Of a stretch of DNA of 60,657 bases, positions 54,046-60,657 are shown piece after piece; positions within the stretch are counted from its first letter, which is position 1; each line of letters starts with the position of its first letter. The notes under the pieces were generated by a model that worked only from the letters and a program-made list of their open reading frames with translations, was not told where the DNA came from and did no database searches. Made by a program: the position numbers and the translations under genes. The stretch lies in assembly GCF_000445185.1 (NCBI RefSeq), contig NZ_AVAF01000164.1:1-60657 (forward strand). Direction: 5' to 3'. Source of the stretch: Thermoanaerobacter sp. A7A (GTDB lineage: Bacteria > Bacillota > Thermoanaerobacteria > Thermoanaerobacterales > Thermoanaerobacteraceae).

Positions 54046-54296
54046 CAAATTTTACTAGATGCTAGATTAGAAAAAGAGAGTAAGGAAGGAGAGTAAGCAA
54101 TATATATTAAGGAATAATGCCAAAAATTACTTAGCCTGCTTAACTATTAGTGCTTAAATAATGTGAATGGAAATTGATTTTATAATAAATACAACCAAGA
54201 TAAAAAGAAACAGCTTTTTTACAGATGTTTTTGGAACAATAATCTATAAGATTTTTTAAAACTTTAAGAAGGATTTTTTTAAATTATGTCGAATAT

Positions 54297-54328
54297 AACA
54301 TATATGAACATAAATAAACATATATAAT
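54297..54328. promoter_or_regulatory. Three tandem 10-bp repeats over the -10 box: candidate DeoR operator
   Basis: AACATATATG, AACATAAATA and AACATATATA follow one another without gaps at 54297-54326, and TATAAT at 54323-54328 overlaps the third unit. The 10-bp period puts the copies on one face of the helix. The array lies 28 bp before a DeoR-family gene, and DeoR proteins often bind direct repeats, so autoregulation by this protein is likely. The -35 is not recognisable. Confidence 0.6.
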
Positions 54329-54355
54329 CGATAAAAATGAACAAGGAGAATGAAA

Positions 54356-55117
54356 ATGTTACCCGAAGAAAGGCGCATTAAAATTATAAGTGTATTAAAA
54401 GAAAATGGAAAAGTTGAAGTAGAAGAGCTATCCCAAAAATTAAAAGTATCGCCAATGACTATAAGACGTGATCTTGCATATTTAGAAGAAAGAGGTATAG
54501 TATTAAGAACTCATGGAGGAGCTGTATATTCTAATATATTGAACTATGAGATTCCGTACTCAAATAAAGAAGTGATAAACAAAGCTGAGAAGGAAAGAAT
54601 CGGTAAAAAAGCTGCGGAATTTGTCAAGGAAGGGCAATCTATAATACTTGATGCAGGAACAACATGTCTGGAAGTAGCAAAGAATTTGAAATACACAAAA
54701 GATATAACTGTTATAACAAATGATATAAAGATCGCAATTGAGCTTTATACTAACTCAAATATAAAAGTGTTTTGTACCGGAGGATTAGTCCAATCAAATG
54801 TAGGGGCTTTAATTGGGAATTATGCAGAGGAATTTATAAAATCGATTAATGTAGATTACGCGTTTATAGGAGTATCATCAATTGATGAGGAATATATGGT
54901 TTCTACCCCAACAGTTGAAAAGTCTTTTTTGAAGAAAAAAATGATTCAAAGTGCAAATAAGTCAGTTTTGCTTGCTGATCATAGTAAGTTTAACAAGAGG
55001 TCACTTGCAAAAATATGTAGAATAAGTGAAATTGATATTTTAATAAGCGATTCACTTTTAGATGAAAAAATAATAGAAGATCTAAAAAAATTAGTTCCAA
55101 CACTGTATTTGGTTTAA
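54356..55117 (+). CDS. DeoR-family transcriptional regulator of the acid-sugar operon
   Basis: The 253-residue repressor has an N-terminal helix-turn-helix: RRIKIISVLKENGKVEVEEL with LSQKLKVSPMTIRRDLAYLE. It has a C-terminal phosphosugar-sensor domain with IILDAGTTCLEVAKNL, TVITNDIKIAIEL, FCTGGLVQSNVGALIG and DYAFIGVSSIDEE, then LLADHSKFNKRSLAKI. These bind a phosphorylated intermediate in relatives. ATG 54356, seven bases from GGAG, is preferred over ATG 54350. It heads the operon and probably represses it through the tandem repeats upstream. Confidence 0.92.
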   Translation: MLPEERRIKIISVLKENGKVEVEELSQKLKVSPMTIRRDLAYLEERGIVLRTHGGAVYSNILNYEIPYSNKEVINKAEKERIGKKAAEFVKEGQSIILDAGTTCLEVAKNLKYTKDITVITNDIKIAIELYTNSNIKVFCTGGLVQSNVGALIGNYAEEFIKSINVDYAFIGVSSIDEEYMVSTPTVEKSFLKKKMIQSANKSVLLADHSKFNKRSLAKICRISEIDILISDSLLDEKIIEDLKKLVPTLYLV

Positions 55118-55142
55118 ATGTAGATAAAGGAGGATATTATTG

Positions 55143-56429
55143 ATGCCCAAAATTTTGGTTATTGCAGATGACTTTACAGGAGCAAATGCGACGGGAGCTT
55201 TGTTGAAAGAAAGTGGATTTAATTCTATTTCGTTATTAAGTTATCAAAGTATAGCAGATTGTTTTATAGACAAAGATGTAGTTTGTATAAACACAGATAC
55301 AAGAGCACAAGAACCTACTTATGCATATGAGACAGTAAAAAACGTAGTCAACCAATTTAGAGAAAAAGTAGACTTAATTAGCAAAAGAATAGATAGTACT
55401 TTAAGAGGAAATATTGGAGCTGAAATAGATGGTGTTCTAGATGGATTAAAAGAGGGATATAAAGCTATTGTTGTGGTGGCATACCCTTCTTCTGGGCGAA
55501 TTTCAGTTGGAGGATACCTCCTTGTCAATTCTATACCTTTACAAAGAACAGGTGTTTCAAAAGATCCTAAGACGCCAGTTAAGTCCTCAAAAATAATAGA
55601 TATAATAAAAGGGCAAAGTAATAAAAATATCGGATATATTTATTTGGAAGATGTAATGAAAGGTTATGTTGTTTTAAGTGAAAAAATTGCAAACGATTTA
55701 AATGAGATAATTGTTATAGACGCTGCTACGGATGAGGACATTGATACAATTGCAAAAGCGTGTATATTGTCAAAAATACCTATCGTTTGTATAGACCCTG
55801 GACCTTTTACTACAGCAATGGCTAAAAACTTATTAGGACAAAATTATAACGAGGGTAAAGAACACAAAATTTTAATGATTATTGGTAGTACAACAGATCT
55901 AACAAGAAAACAGATTGATTATATTTCAAAGCAGAGAAATATATTAATCTGGAATGTTAATATAAGAAACGTGATTGAAAATTTAAGCGAAGAAATAACA
56001 AGAATCTCTGACTATATAAAAAATAATAAAGGAAACAAATATTTATGTATAACGACTTCACTAAAAAGTGAAGACGTTTTAGACTTAAAATTATTATCCA
56101 AACAATATAACGTTAGTCCAAATACAATATCATACAAAATCTCAGATGGATTAAGTAAAATAACTAAGTACATTTTGCAGAATCCTATTTTTAAAGTAAG
56201 TTCTGTGTATGTAAGTGGGGGTGATATAACACAAGAGTTTTTAAAGAATATAAATGCAGTAGGAATTGAGATTATAGAGCAAGTTATTCCATTAGCTGTA
56301 CATGGGAAGATAATAGGAGGTGAATTTAATGGTTTGAACATAATAACCAAAGGAGGATTGGTTGGAGACGAAAAAACTCTCGATTATATAGTTTCATATA
56401 TTGAAAAAAATATTGAAAGGAGAAATTAA
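55143..56429 (+). CDS. Four-carbon acid sugar kinase (DUF1537 family)
   Basis: DUF1537 kinases phosphorylate D-threonate, D-erythronate or related acids. The 428-residue protein starts with KILVIADDFTGANATGALLK (acid-binding D-D-x-T-G motif) and has NTDTRAQEPTYAYETVKNVV and KRIDSTLRGNIGAEIDGVLD. VVVAYPSSGRISVGGYLLVN follows, and the ATP-binding C-terminus has YVSGGDITQEFLKN and LAVHGKIIGGEFNGLNIITK GGLVGDEKTL. ATG 55143 lies behind AAAGGAGG. With the PdxA-like gene next to it, it defines a threonate/erythronate-type pathway; the exact acid is not determined. Confidence 0.9.
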   Translation: MPKILVIADDFTGANATGALLKESGFNSISLLSYQSIADCFIDKDVVCINTDTRAQEPTYAYETVKNVVNQFREKVDLISKRIDSTLRGNIGAEIDGVLDGLKEGYKAIVVVAYPSSGRISVGGYLLVNSIPLQRTGVSKDPKTPVKSSKIIDIIKGQSNKNIGYIYLEDVMKGYVVLSEKIANDLNEIIVIDAATDEDIDTIAKACILSKIPIVCIDPGPFTTAMAKNLLGQNYNEGKEHKILMIIGSTTDLTRKQIDYISKQRNILIWNVNIRNVIENLSEEITRISDYIKNNKGNKYLCITTSLKSEDVLDLKLLSKQYNVSPNTISYKISDGLSKITKYILQNPIFKVSSVYVSGGDITQEFLKNINAVGIEIIEQVIPLAVHGKIIGGEFNGLNIITKGGLVGDEKTLDYIVSYIEKNIERRN

Positions 56430-56435
56430 GCTAAG

Positions 56436-57434
56436 ATGGATAGACCAGTTGTAATAATACCCATTGGTGATGTTGCAGGAATAGGTCCTGAAATAGTTGT
56501 TAAAGCATTAACTAATAAAGAGATTTATTCTGTTTCAAAACCGTTAGTTGTAGGTGAATTAATGGCCATAAAAAGAGCATTAAATGTAACTAATTTAAGT
56601 TTAAATATTAATATTGTCAATATTATAGGAGAGGCGAAATTTGAGTATGGCACCATAGATTTAATTAACTTGAATAATGTTGATTCCAATAATATTGAGT
56701 TTGGTAAAGTTCAAGCTGAAGCGGGTAAAGCTGCCTTTGAATTTATTAAAAAATCAGTTGAAATAATTCAAAATGGGTACGCGAATGCGATGGCAACTAC
56801 TCCAATTAATAAAGAAGCCCTTAAAGCTGGTGGAATAGATTATGTGGGGCATACTGAAATACTTGGAGGACTTACAGATACTGTTGATCCACTGACAATG
56901 TTTCAAGTGCGTAATTTGAGAGTGTTTTTTCTAACTAGGCATGTATCGCTTAAACAAGCAGTAGAGATGATAAAAAAAGAAAGAGTTTATGACTATATCT
57001 TAAAATGCAATAATGCTTTAAAAAGCTTAGGTATAGAAAAACCGAAAATTGCGGTAGCAGGCTTAAATCCGCATAGTGGAGAGCACGGGTTATTTGGAGA
57101 TGAGGAGGTGAGAGAGATAATACCTGCAATTGAGAAAGCTAAAAACCTTGAGATAGATGTAACAGGGCCAATAGCAGCGGACTCAGTTTTTTATATAGCG
57201 CTAAAAGGTGCTTTTGATGCTGTTATATCACTATACCATGATCAGGGACATATTGCTACAAAGATGGTTGATTTTGAGCGAACTATATCTGTAACTTTGG
57301 GATTGCCATTTATTAGAACATCTGTTGATCATGGTACAGCTTTTGATATTGCAGGTAAGAATATTGCAAGTTCTATCAGTATGGAGGAGGCAATTAAATT
57401 AGCAGCTTTTTATGCAAAAGTTTATAGAATGTAA
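56436..57434 (+). CDS. PdxA2-type 4-phospho-threonate/erythronate dehydrogenase
   Basis: PdxA2 oxidises and decarboxylates the 4-phosphate of D-threonate or D-erythronate to DHAP. The 332-residue protein has [40 protein letters not shown] with a metal-binding histidine, [34 protein letters not shown], and [15 protein letters not shown] with further ligands, ending with [17 protein letters not shown]. True PdxA acts in pyridoxine synthesis, but association with a DUF1537 kinase marks the PdxA2 branch. AAAGGAGAAATTAAGCTAAG precedes ATG. Confidence 0.9.
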   Translation: MDRPVVIIPIGDVAGIGPEIVVKALTNKEIYSVSKPLVVGELMAIKRALNVTNLSLNINIVNIIGEAKFEYGTIDLINLNNVDSNNIEFGKVQAEAGKAAFEFIKKSVEIIQNGYANAMATTPINKEALKAGGIDYVGHTEILGGLTDTVDPLTMFQVRNLRVFFLTRHVSLKQAVEMIKKERVYDYILKCNNALKSLGIEKPKIAVAGLNPHSGEHGLFGDEEVREIIPAIEKAKNLEIDVTGPIAADSVFYIALKGAFDAVISLYHDQGHIATKMVDFERTISVTLGLPFIRTSVDHGTAFDIAGKNIASSISMEEAIKLAAFYAKVYRM

Positions 57435-57473
57435 ATAAAATCAAAAATATTTTCATGAAAGGAGAATGCTAAT

Positions 57474-58730
57474 ATGGAGAGTACATCAAAACGTTGGAGT
57501 CGAATTATACCTGTTGCTTTTGTAATGTATATGACTGCTTATATGGACAGAATCAATGTTGCTATGATTTTACCATATATGACTAAATCTATTCATCTAT
57601 CTAGTGCTGACATGGGACTTGCAGCAGGTATATTCTTTATTGGATATATGATACTGCAAATACCGGGTGCAATATTAGCAAATAAATGGAGTGCTAAAAA
57701 AGTAGTTTTTATTCTAATGATTTTATGGAGTGCTATGGCAATGGCTACAGGTTTAGTAAAAAATGCAACACAACTTTTTATAATCAGATTTTTACTAGGA
57801 GTTTTTGAAGGTGGTGTTTGGCCAGCAGTTTTGGTTTTATTGGCTACATGGTTTCCTGCGAAGGAAAGGGCTCGAGCAAATGCTTTTTGGATGATTAACT
57901 TGCCCTTATCCGCTATTGTTATGGCCCCAATTACTGGATGGTTACTTTCAATAACGAACTGGCGCATGGTTTTCTTTATAGAGGGTTTATTACCACTTTT
58001 ATGGGCGGCTGTTTGGTGGATTACTATTGATGATAAGCCATCAAGAGCTAGATGGATATCAGAAGCAGAAAGAGAATATATTATAAAAACAATAGAACAA
58101 GAAAACATCAACAAACCTAAAGGCACTGGTTATTTATCAGCTTTTACAAATAAAACAGTTCTTTTACTTGTAACAGCATATTTCTTTTGGATGTCTGGAT
58201 TTTATGGATACACAATGTGGGTACCAAGTGTTGTAAAAAGTTTTGAGAATTTTACTTCTTTTGTAGTAGGGTTAATATCTGCTGTACCATTTGCTTTTGC
58301 TATGATTGGTATGGCTATAAATTCTTCATGGTCCGATAAAAATCAGCAAAGAGAAATTCATGTTGCTATTCCTCTTATAATTGGAGCTTTTGGACTGATT
58401 GGTGGACAGTTTTTGGCACATACACCATTTACAAAAATGATATTCTTAATTATAGCAGCAATTGGTGCTTATTCTCCCTATGGTCCATTTTGGGCAATTC
58501 CGACTGATATATTAAGACCAGAATTAGCTGCAGCAGCTATGGGATTAATAAATGCCATAGGCAATTTGGGTGGATTCCTTGGTCCCTATATAGTTGGGTG
58601 GATTAAGGGAAATTATTCAGGTTTTTTAGGCTTTATTGTGTTAGGTGTATTCTTGCTAGTTACGGCTATCATAGCACTAGGACTAAGATATATGAATCAT
58701 GCGTCGGTAAAACACAGCTCAGTGGGTTAA
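57474..58730 (+). CDS. MFS transporter, anion:cation symporter (ACS) family
   Basis: The 418-residue transporter has twelve hydrophobic segments. Family features include YMDRINVAMILPYMTK in helix 1, the loop GYMILQIPGAILANKWSAKK, RFLLGVFEGGVWPAVLVLLA and WFPAKERARANAFWM. These fit the ACS branch (hexuronate, galactarate, glucarate and tartrate importers). Context suggests uptake of a four-carbon acid sugar. GAAAGGAGAATGCTA precedes ATG. The operon then meets a 16-bp hairpin. Confidence 0.92.
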   Translation: MESTSKRWSRIIPVAFVMYMTAYMDRINVAMILPYMTKSIHLSSADMGLAAGIFFIGYMILQIPGAILANKWSAKKVVFILMILWSAMAMATGLVKNATQLFIIRFLLGVFEGGVWPAVLVLLATWFPAKERARANAFWMINLPLSAIVMAPITGWLLSITNWRMVFFIEGLLPLLWAAVWWITIDDKPSRARWISEAEREYIIKTIEQENINKPKGTGYLSAFTNKTVLLLVTAYFFWMSGFYGYTMWVPSVVKSFENFTSFVVGLISAVPFAFAMIGMAINSSWSDKNQQREIHVAIPLIIGAFGLIGGQFLAHTPFTKMIFLIIAAIGAYSPYGPFWAIPTDILRPELAAAAMGLINAIGNLGGFLGPYIVGWIKGNYSGFLGFIVLGVFLLVTAIIALGLRYMNHASVKHSSVG

Positions 58731-58830
58731 AAGCTAATTTAAAGAAAGGGGAAAATTAATAAAAAATTATATCTTTTGATTTAAACAAGTAGTTAAAATT
58801 TAATTAATAATCGATTTGATTAGAGAACTT

Positions 58831-58872
58831 ATTTCAATATTCGGGGAGGGAATAGCCCCCGAATATTGAAAT
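58831..58872 (+). terminator. Perfect 16-bp inverted repeat after the transporter
   Basis: ATTTCAATATTCGGGG at 58831-58846 and its exact complement at 58857-58872 enclose a 10-nt loop. The tail is only T/A-rich, so it may attenuate rather than stop transcription into the glycerate kinase gene 65 bp further on. Confidence 0.7.
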
Positions 58873-58937
58873 TTATATTTATATCTAGTTATATCTAGTG
58901 AAATAAGTAAAAAAATAAGGAAGCGGGAGTGATGTTT

Positions 58938-60071
58938 TTGAAGATTTTACTTGCACCCGATTCATTCAAAGGTAGTTTATCTTCAAAAGAAGTATGTAAT
59001 GCTTTAGAAGAGGGGATAAAAAAAGTTATAAATGCAGAGATAATTCCTGTTCCAATAGCAGATGGAGGAGAAGGAACCGTTGAAGCGCTTGTAATGTCTG
59101 CCGGTGGAGAAATAATTGATGCATATGTAACGGGACCTTTAGGAGAAAAAGTAAAAGCCTTTTATGGTATATTAAATGACGGAACGGCTGTAATTGAAAT
59201 GGCTGCTTCTTCAGGTTTATACTTAATTCCCGAACACATGAGAAATCCTCTTAAAACAACTACCTACGGAGTAGGAGAGCTAATCAAGTTAGCTTTGGAG
59301 AGAGGGTGCCGCAAATTTATTATAGGAATAGGTGGAAGTGCCACAAATGATGGTGGAGCAGGAATGGCACAAGCTTTAGGAGTTAGGTTCCTTGACATTA
59401 ATGGCAATGAAATAAGCTACGGTGGAGGAGAGCTTAATAAAATAGAAAAAATAGATTTAAGCAATATTGACAAAAGGATATATGACAGTGAATTTATTGT
59501 GGCATCAGACGTTGATAATCCTCTGTGTGGTGAAAGGGGTGCATCAGCCGTATACGGACCACAAAAAGGAGCAACTCCTGAAATGGTGAAAATTTTAGAT
59601 GAGAATTTAAAGCACTTTGCACAGATTGTTACAAAAACAACTGGTAAGGATTATTCGAATATTCCAGGTGCAGGAGCAGCAGGGGGATTAGGATTTGGAC
59701 TAATGGCATTTTTAAATGCTAAATTGAAACCAGGGATAGAAATAGTAATGGAAATTGCAAAGTTAGAAGAAAAGATAAAAGACTGCGATTTAGTGGTAAC
59801 AGGAGAGGGAGATACTGATTTCCAGACAGTTTTTGGCAAAGCACCAGCTGGAATTGCAAAGCTTGCGAAAAAGTATGGTAAGCCGGTTATAATACTATCA
59901 GGTGGGTTAGGTAAGAACTATAAAAAACTGTATGACATAGGAGTCACAGCTTTTTTTAGTATTGTCAATAAACCTATGTCAATAGAGGAAGCAATGAGAA
60001 GCGCTTATTCTCTCATTGTTGATAGAATGGAAGACATCATGAGGACTATTTTAGTATACCCTCAAGATTAA
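58938..60071 (+). CDS. glxK: Glycerate kinase (GarK/GlxK family)
   Basis: Glycerate kinase phosphorylates D-glycerate, usually to 2-phosphoglycerate in this family. The 377-residue protein starts KILLAPDSFKGSLSSKEVCN and has PVPIADGGEGTVEALVMSAG, EMAASSGLYLIPEHMRNPLK-TTTYG, GIGGSATNDGGAGMAQALGV, SDVDNPLCGERGASAVYGPQ KGA and VVTGEGDTDFQTVFGKAP. TTG 58938 gives the normal N-terminus with GGGAGTGAT as ribosome site; GTG 58929 and ATG 58932 lie too close to it. It would let the same cell use glycerate from a related acid-sugar route. Confidence 0.93.
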   Translation: MKILLAPDSFKGSLSSKEVCNALEEGIKKVINAEIIPVPIADGGEGTVEALVMSAGGEIIDAYVTGPLGEKVKAFYGILNDGTAVIEMAASSGLYLIPEHMRNPLKTTTYGVGELIKLALERGCRKFIIGIGGSATNDGGAGMAQALGVRFLDINGNEISYGGGELNKIEKIDLSNIDKRIYDSEFIVASDVDNPLCGERGASAVYGPQKGATPEMVKILDENLKHFAQIVTKTTGKDYSNIPGAGAAGGLGFGLMAFLNAKLKPGIEIVMEIAKLEEKIKDCDLVVTGEGDTDFQTVFGKAPAGIAKLAKKYGKPVIILSGGLGKNYKKLYDIGVTAFFSIVNKPMSIEEAMRSAYSLIVDRMEDIMRTILVYPQD

Positions 60072-60155
60072 TAAAACACAGCATGGGATGAAAAATAAAA
60101 TATAAGTTGTAAAAAAATTTACTTTTTATTAAACTAAAATTAACAGGGCAAAAGA

Positions 60156-60269
60156 TTGATTATAGAAAAAAAGATTCTGACTCCGATAGATTTGCTTAAA
60201 GAGATAATTGAAGCTATTACAAAGAGTATGAGAAATACGACGGAAAAGGATACTTTTAGACAAAAATAA
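60156..60269 (+). CDS. Possible small frame (37 residues)
   Basis: TTG 60156, eight bases after ACAGGG, opens a frame reading IIEKKILTPIDLLKEIIEAI and TKSMRNTTEKDTFRQK, amphipathic and charged, ending in the stem of the next terminator. No family is recognised and the start signal is weak. It could be a relic. Confidence 0.2.
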   Translation: MIIEKKILTPIDLLKEIIEAITKSMRNTTEKDTFRQK

Positions 60270-60293
60270 AAAGGCTTAAAAGCCTTTATTTTT
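60269..60293. terminator. Bidirectional terminator beside tRNA-Trp
   Basis: AAAGGCT at 60270-60276 pairs with AGCCTTT at 60281-60287, with A and T runs on both sides. It ends the tRNA transcript on the minus strand and any read-through from the operon on the plus strand. Confidence 0.7.
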
Positions 60294-60294
60294 C

Positions 60295-60370
<76 letters not shown>

Positions 60371-60542
60371 GCGCGCTTTTTATTATAACATACGAAACAA
60401 ACCCTCGTCAATAATTTATATCCTTTTTTGTTGAATTATTCATAAAAAAGTTTTCTGAGATTTAGTATAATTATTAAAGAGATAGAGAAATATTGTTGTA
60501 TAGTTTAATATTAGTCTCTAGAAAGTTCGGAGGTGATATATA

Positions 60543-60657
60543 ATGCTTAAAAAGATATCTTTAATACTATTAGTTTTTGTAGCCTTTTCTATATTAATTC
60601 CTATTTCAGCACAAGCGGCAAATATAACAATTACAATTAATGGCCAAAATGTAGTTT
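60543..60657 (+). CDS. Secreted protein with signal peptide, partial (stalk/copper-amine-oxidase-like start)
   Basis: GGAGGTGATATA precedes ATG 60543. The first 38 residues, in the window, begin with a signal peptide (LKKISLILLVFVAFSILIPI, cleavage likely after SAQA), then NITITINGQNVV. The start of the mature part resembles the 'I-x-V-x-I-N-G-x-x-V' opening of stalk (copper amine oxidase N-terminal) domains common in secreted clostridial proteins. The gene continues past the right edge, so the family is tentative. Confidence 0.7.
   Translation, partial: MLKKISLILLVFVAFSILIPISAQAANITITINGQNVV

Noticed and set aside
57593-58126. Long open frame (177 codons) on the minus strand
   Set aside because: It lies fully antisense to the MFS transporter, has no ribosome site and no family motifs; long antisense frames are expected over hydrophobic coding sequence.

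Overview
The window is low-GC, A-rich Firmicutes DNA. Gene content points to a thermophilic anaerobe of the Thermoanaerobacter/Caldanaerobacter type. The evidence is sigma-A promoters with strong Shine-Dalgarno sites, many GTG/TTG starts, T-box leaders, DivIVA/SepF/Ylm cell-division genes, a radical-type 2-hydroxyacyl-CoA dehydratase, an iron-only-hydrogenase regulator homologue, and abundant IS110/IS256 remnants. The assignment is inference from gene content; no database was searched.

Layout. Positions 1-4800 are a graveyard: a DDE transposase tail, an IS110 gene broken by an inversion, an ArsR-like palindrome beside a truncated BASS-type permease, the tail of lipoamide dehydrogenase, the head of an FMN reductase, one intact IS110 element with a probable bridge RNA, and fragments of IS256, an Rpn-type nuclease and a thioesterase. 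4.8-7.7 kb is a two-gene 2-hydroxyacyl-CoA dehydratase/activase unit. 8.0-11.4 kb is nadA-nadB-nadC. 11.4-16.1 kb is the most unusual region: a MoxR-type AAA+ ATPase, a structured leader, a metallopeptidase-like/VWA protein, and a 30-residue-repeat ankyrin-like protein, flanked by two tiny frames. 16.2-24.2 kb carries ridA, an HlyD-like adaptor, yggS-sepF-yggT-ylmH-divIVA, a TM1266-type regulator and T-box-controlled ileS.

24.2-29.4 kb is a methylthioadenosine salvage cluster: deaminase, class II aldolase, mtnA, MTA phosphorylase and a trans-sulfuration PLP enzyme. 29.5-37.0 kb is a complete trpEGDCFBA operon plus DAHP synthase, behind a tryptophan T-box with two successive terminator modules. 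37-40.4 kb holds a peroxiredoxin, a second trans-sulfuration enzyme and sporulation/housekeeping genes. 40.5-46.7 kb is a LevR-type sigma-54 activator, a sigma-54 promoter, a mannose-family PTS (IIA, IIB, IIC, IID) and a BtpA/SgcQ protein.

46.9-54 kb mixes PspC, SWIM, LCP, a truncated RQC-minor-like gene, a MarR fossil, a class II aldolase and a PPi-type phosphofructokinase broken by a 4-bp duplication. 54.3-60.1 kb is an acid-sugar catabolic operon: DeoR regulator with three tandem 10-bp operator repeats, DUF1537 kinase, PdxA2-type dehydrogenase, MFS transporter and glycerate kinase. The window ends with tRNA-Trp(CCA) and the start of a secreted protein. The tRNA's G73-CCA end matches the TGGC bulges of the trp T-box, so charged-tRNA sensing of tryptophan can be traced within this one window.
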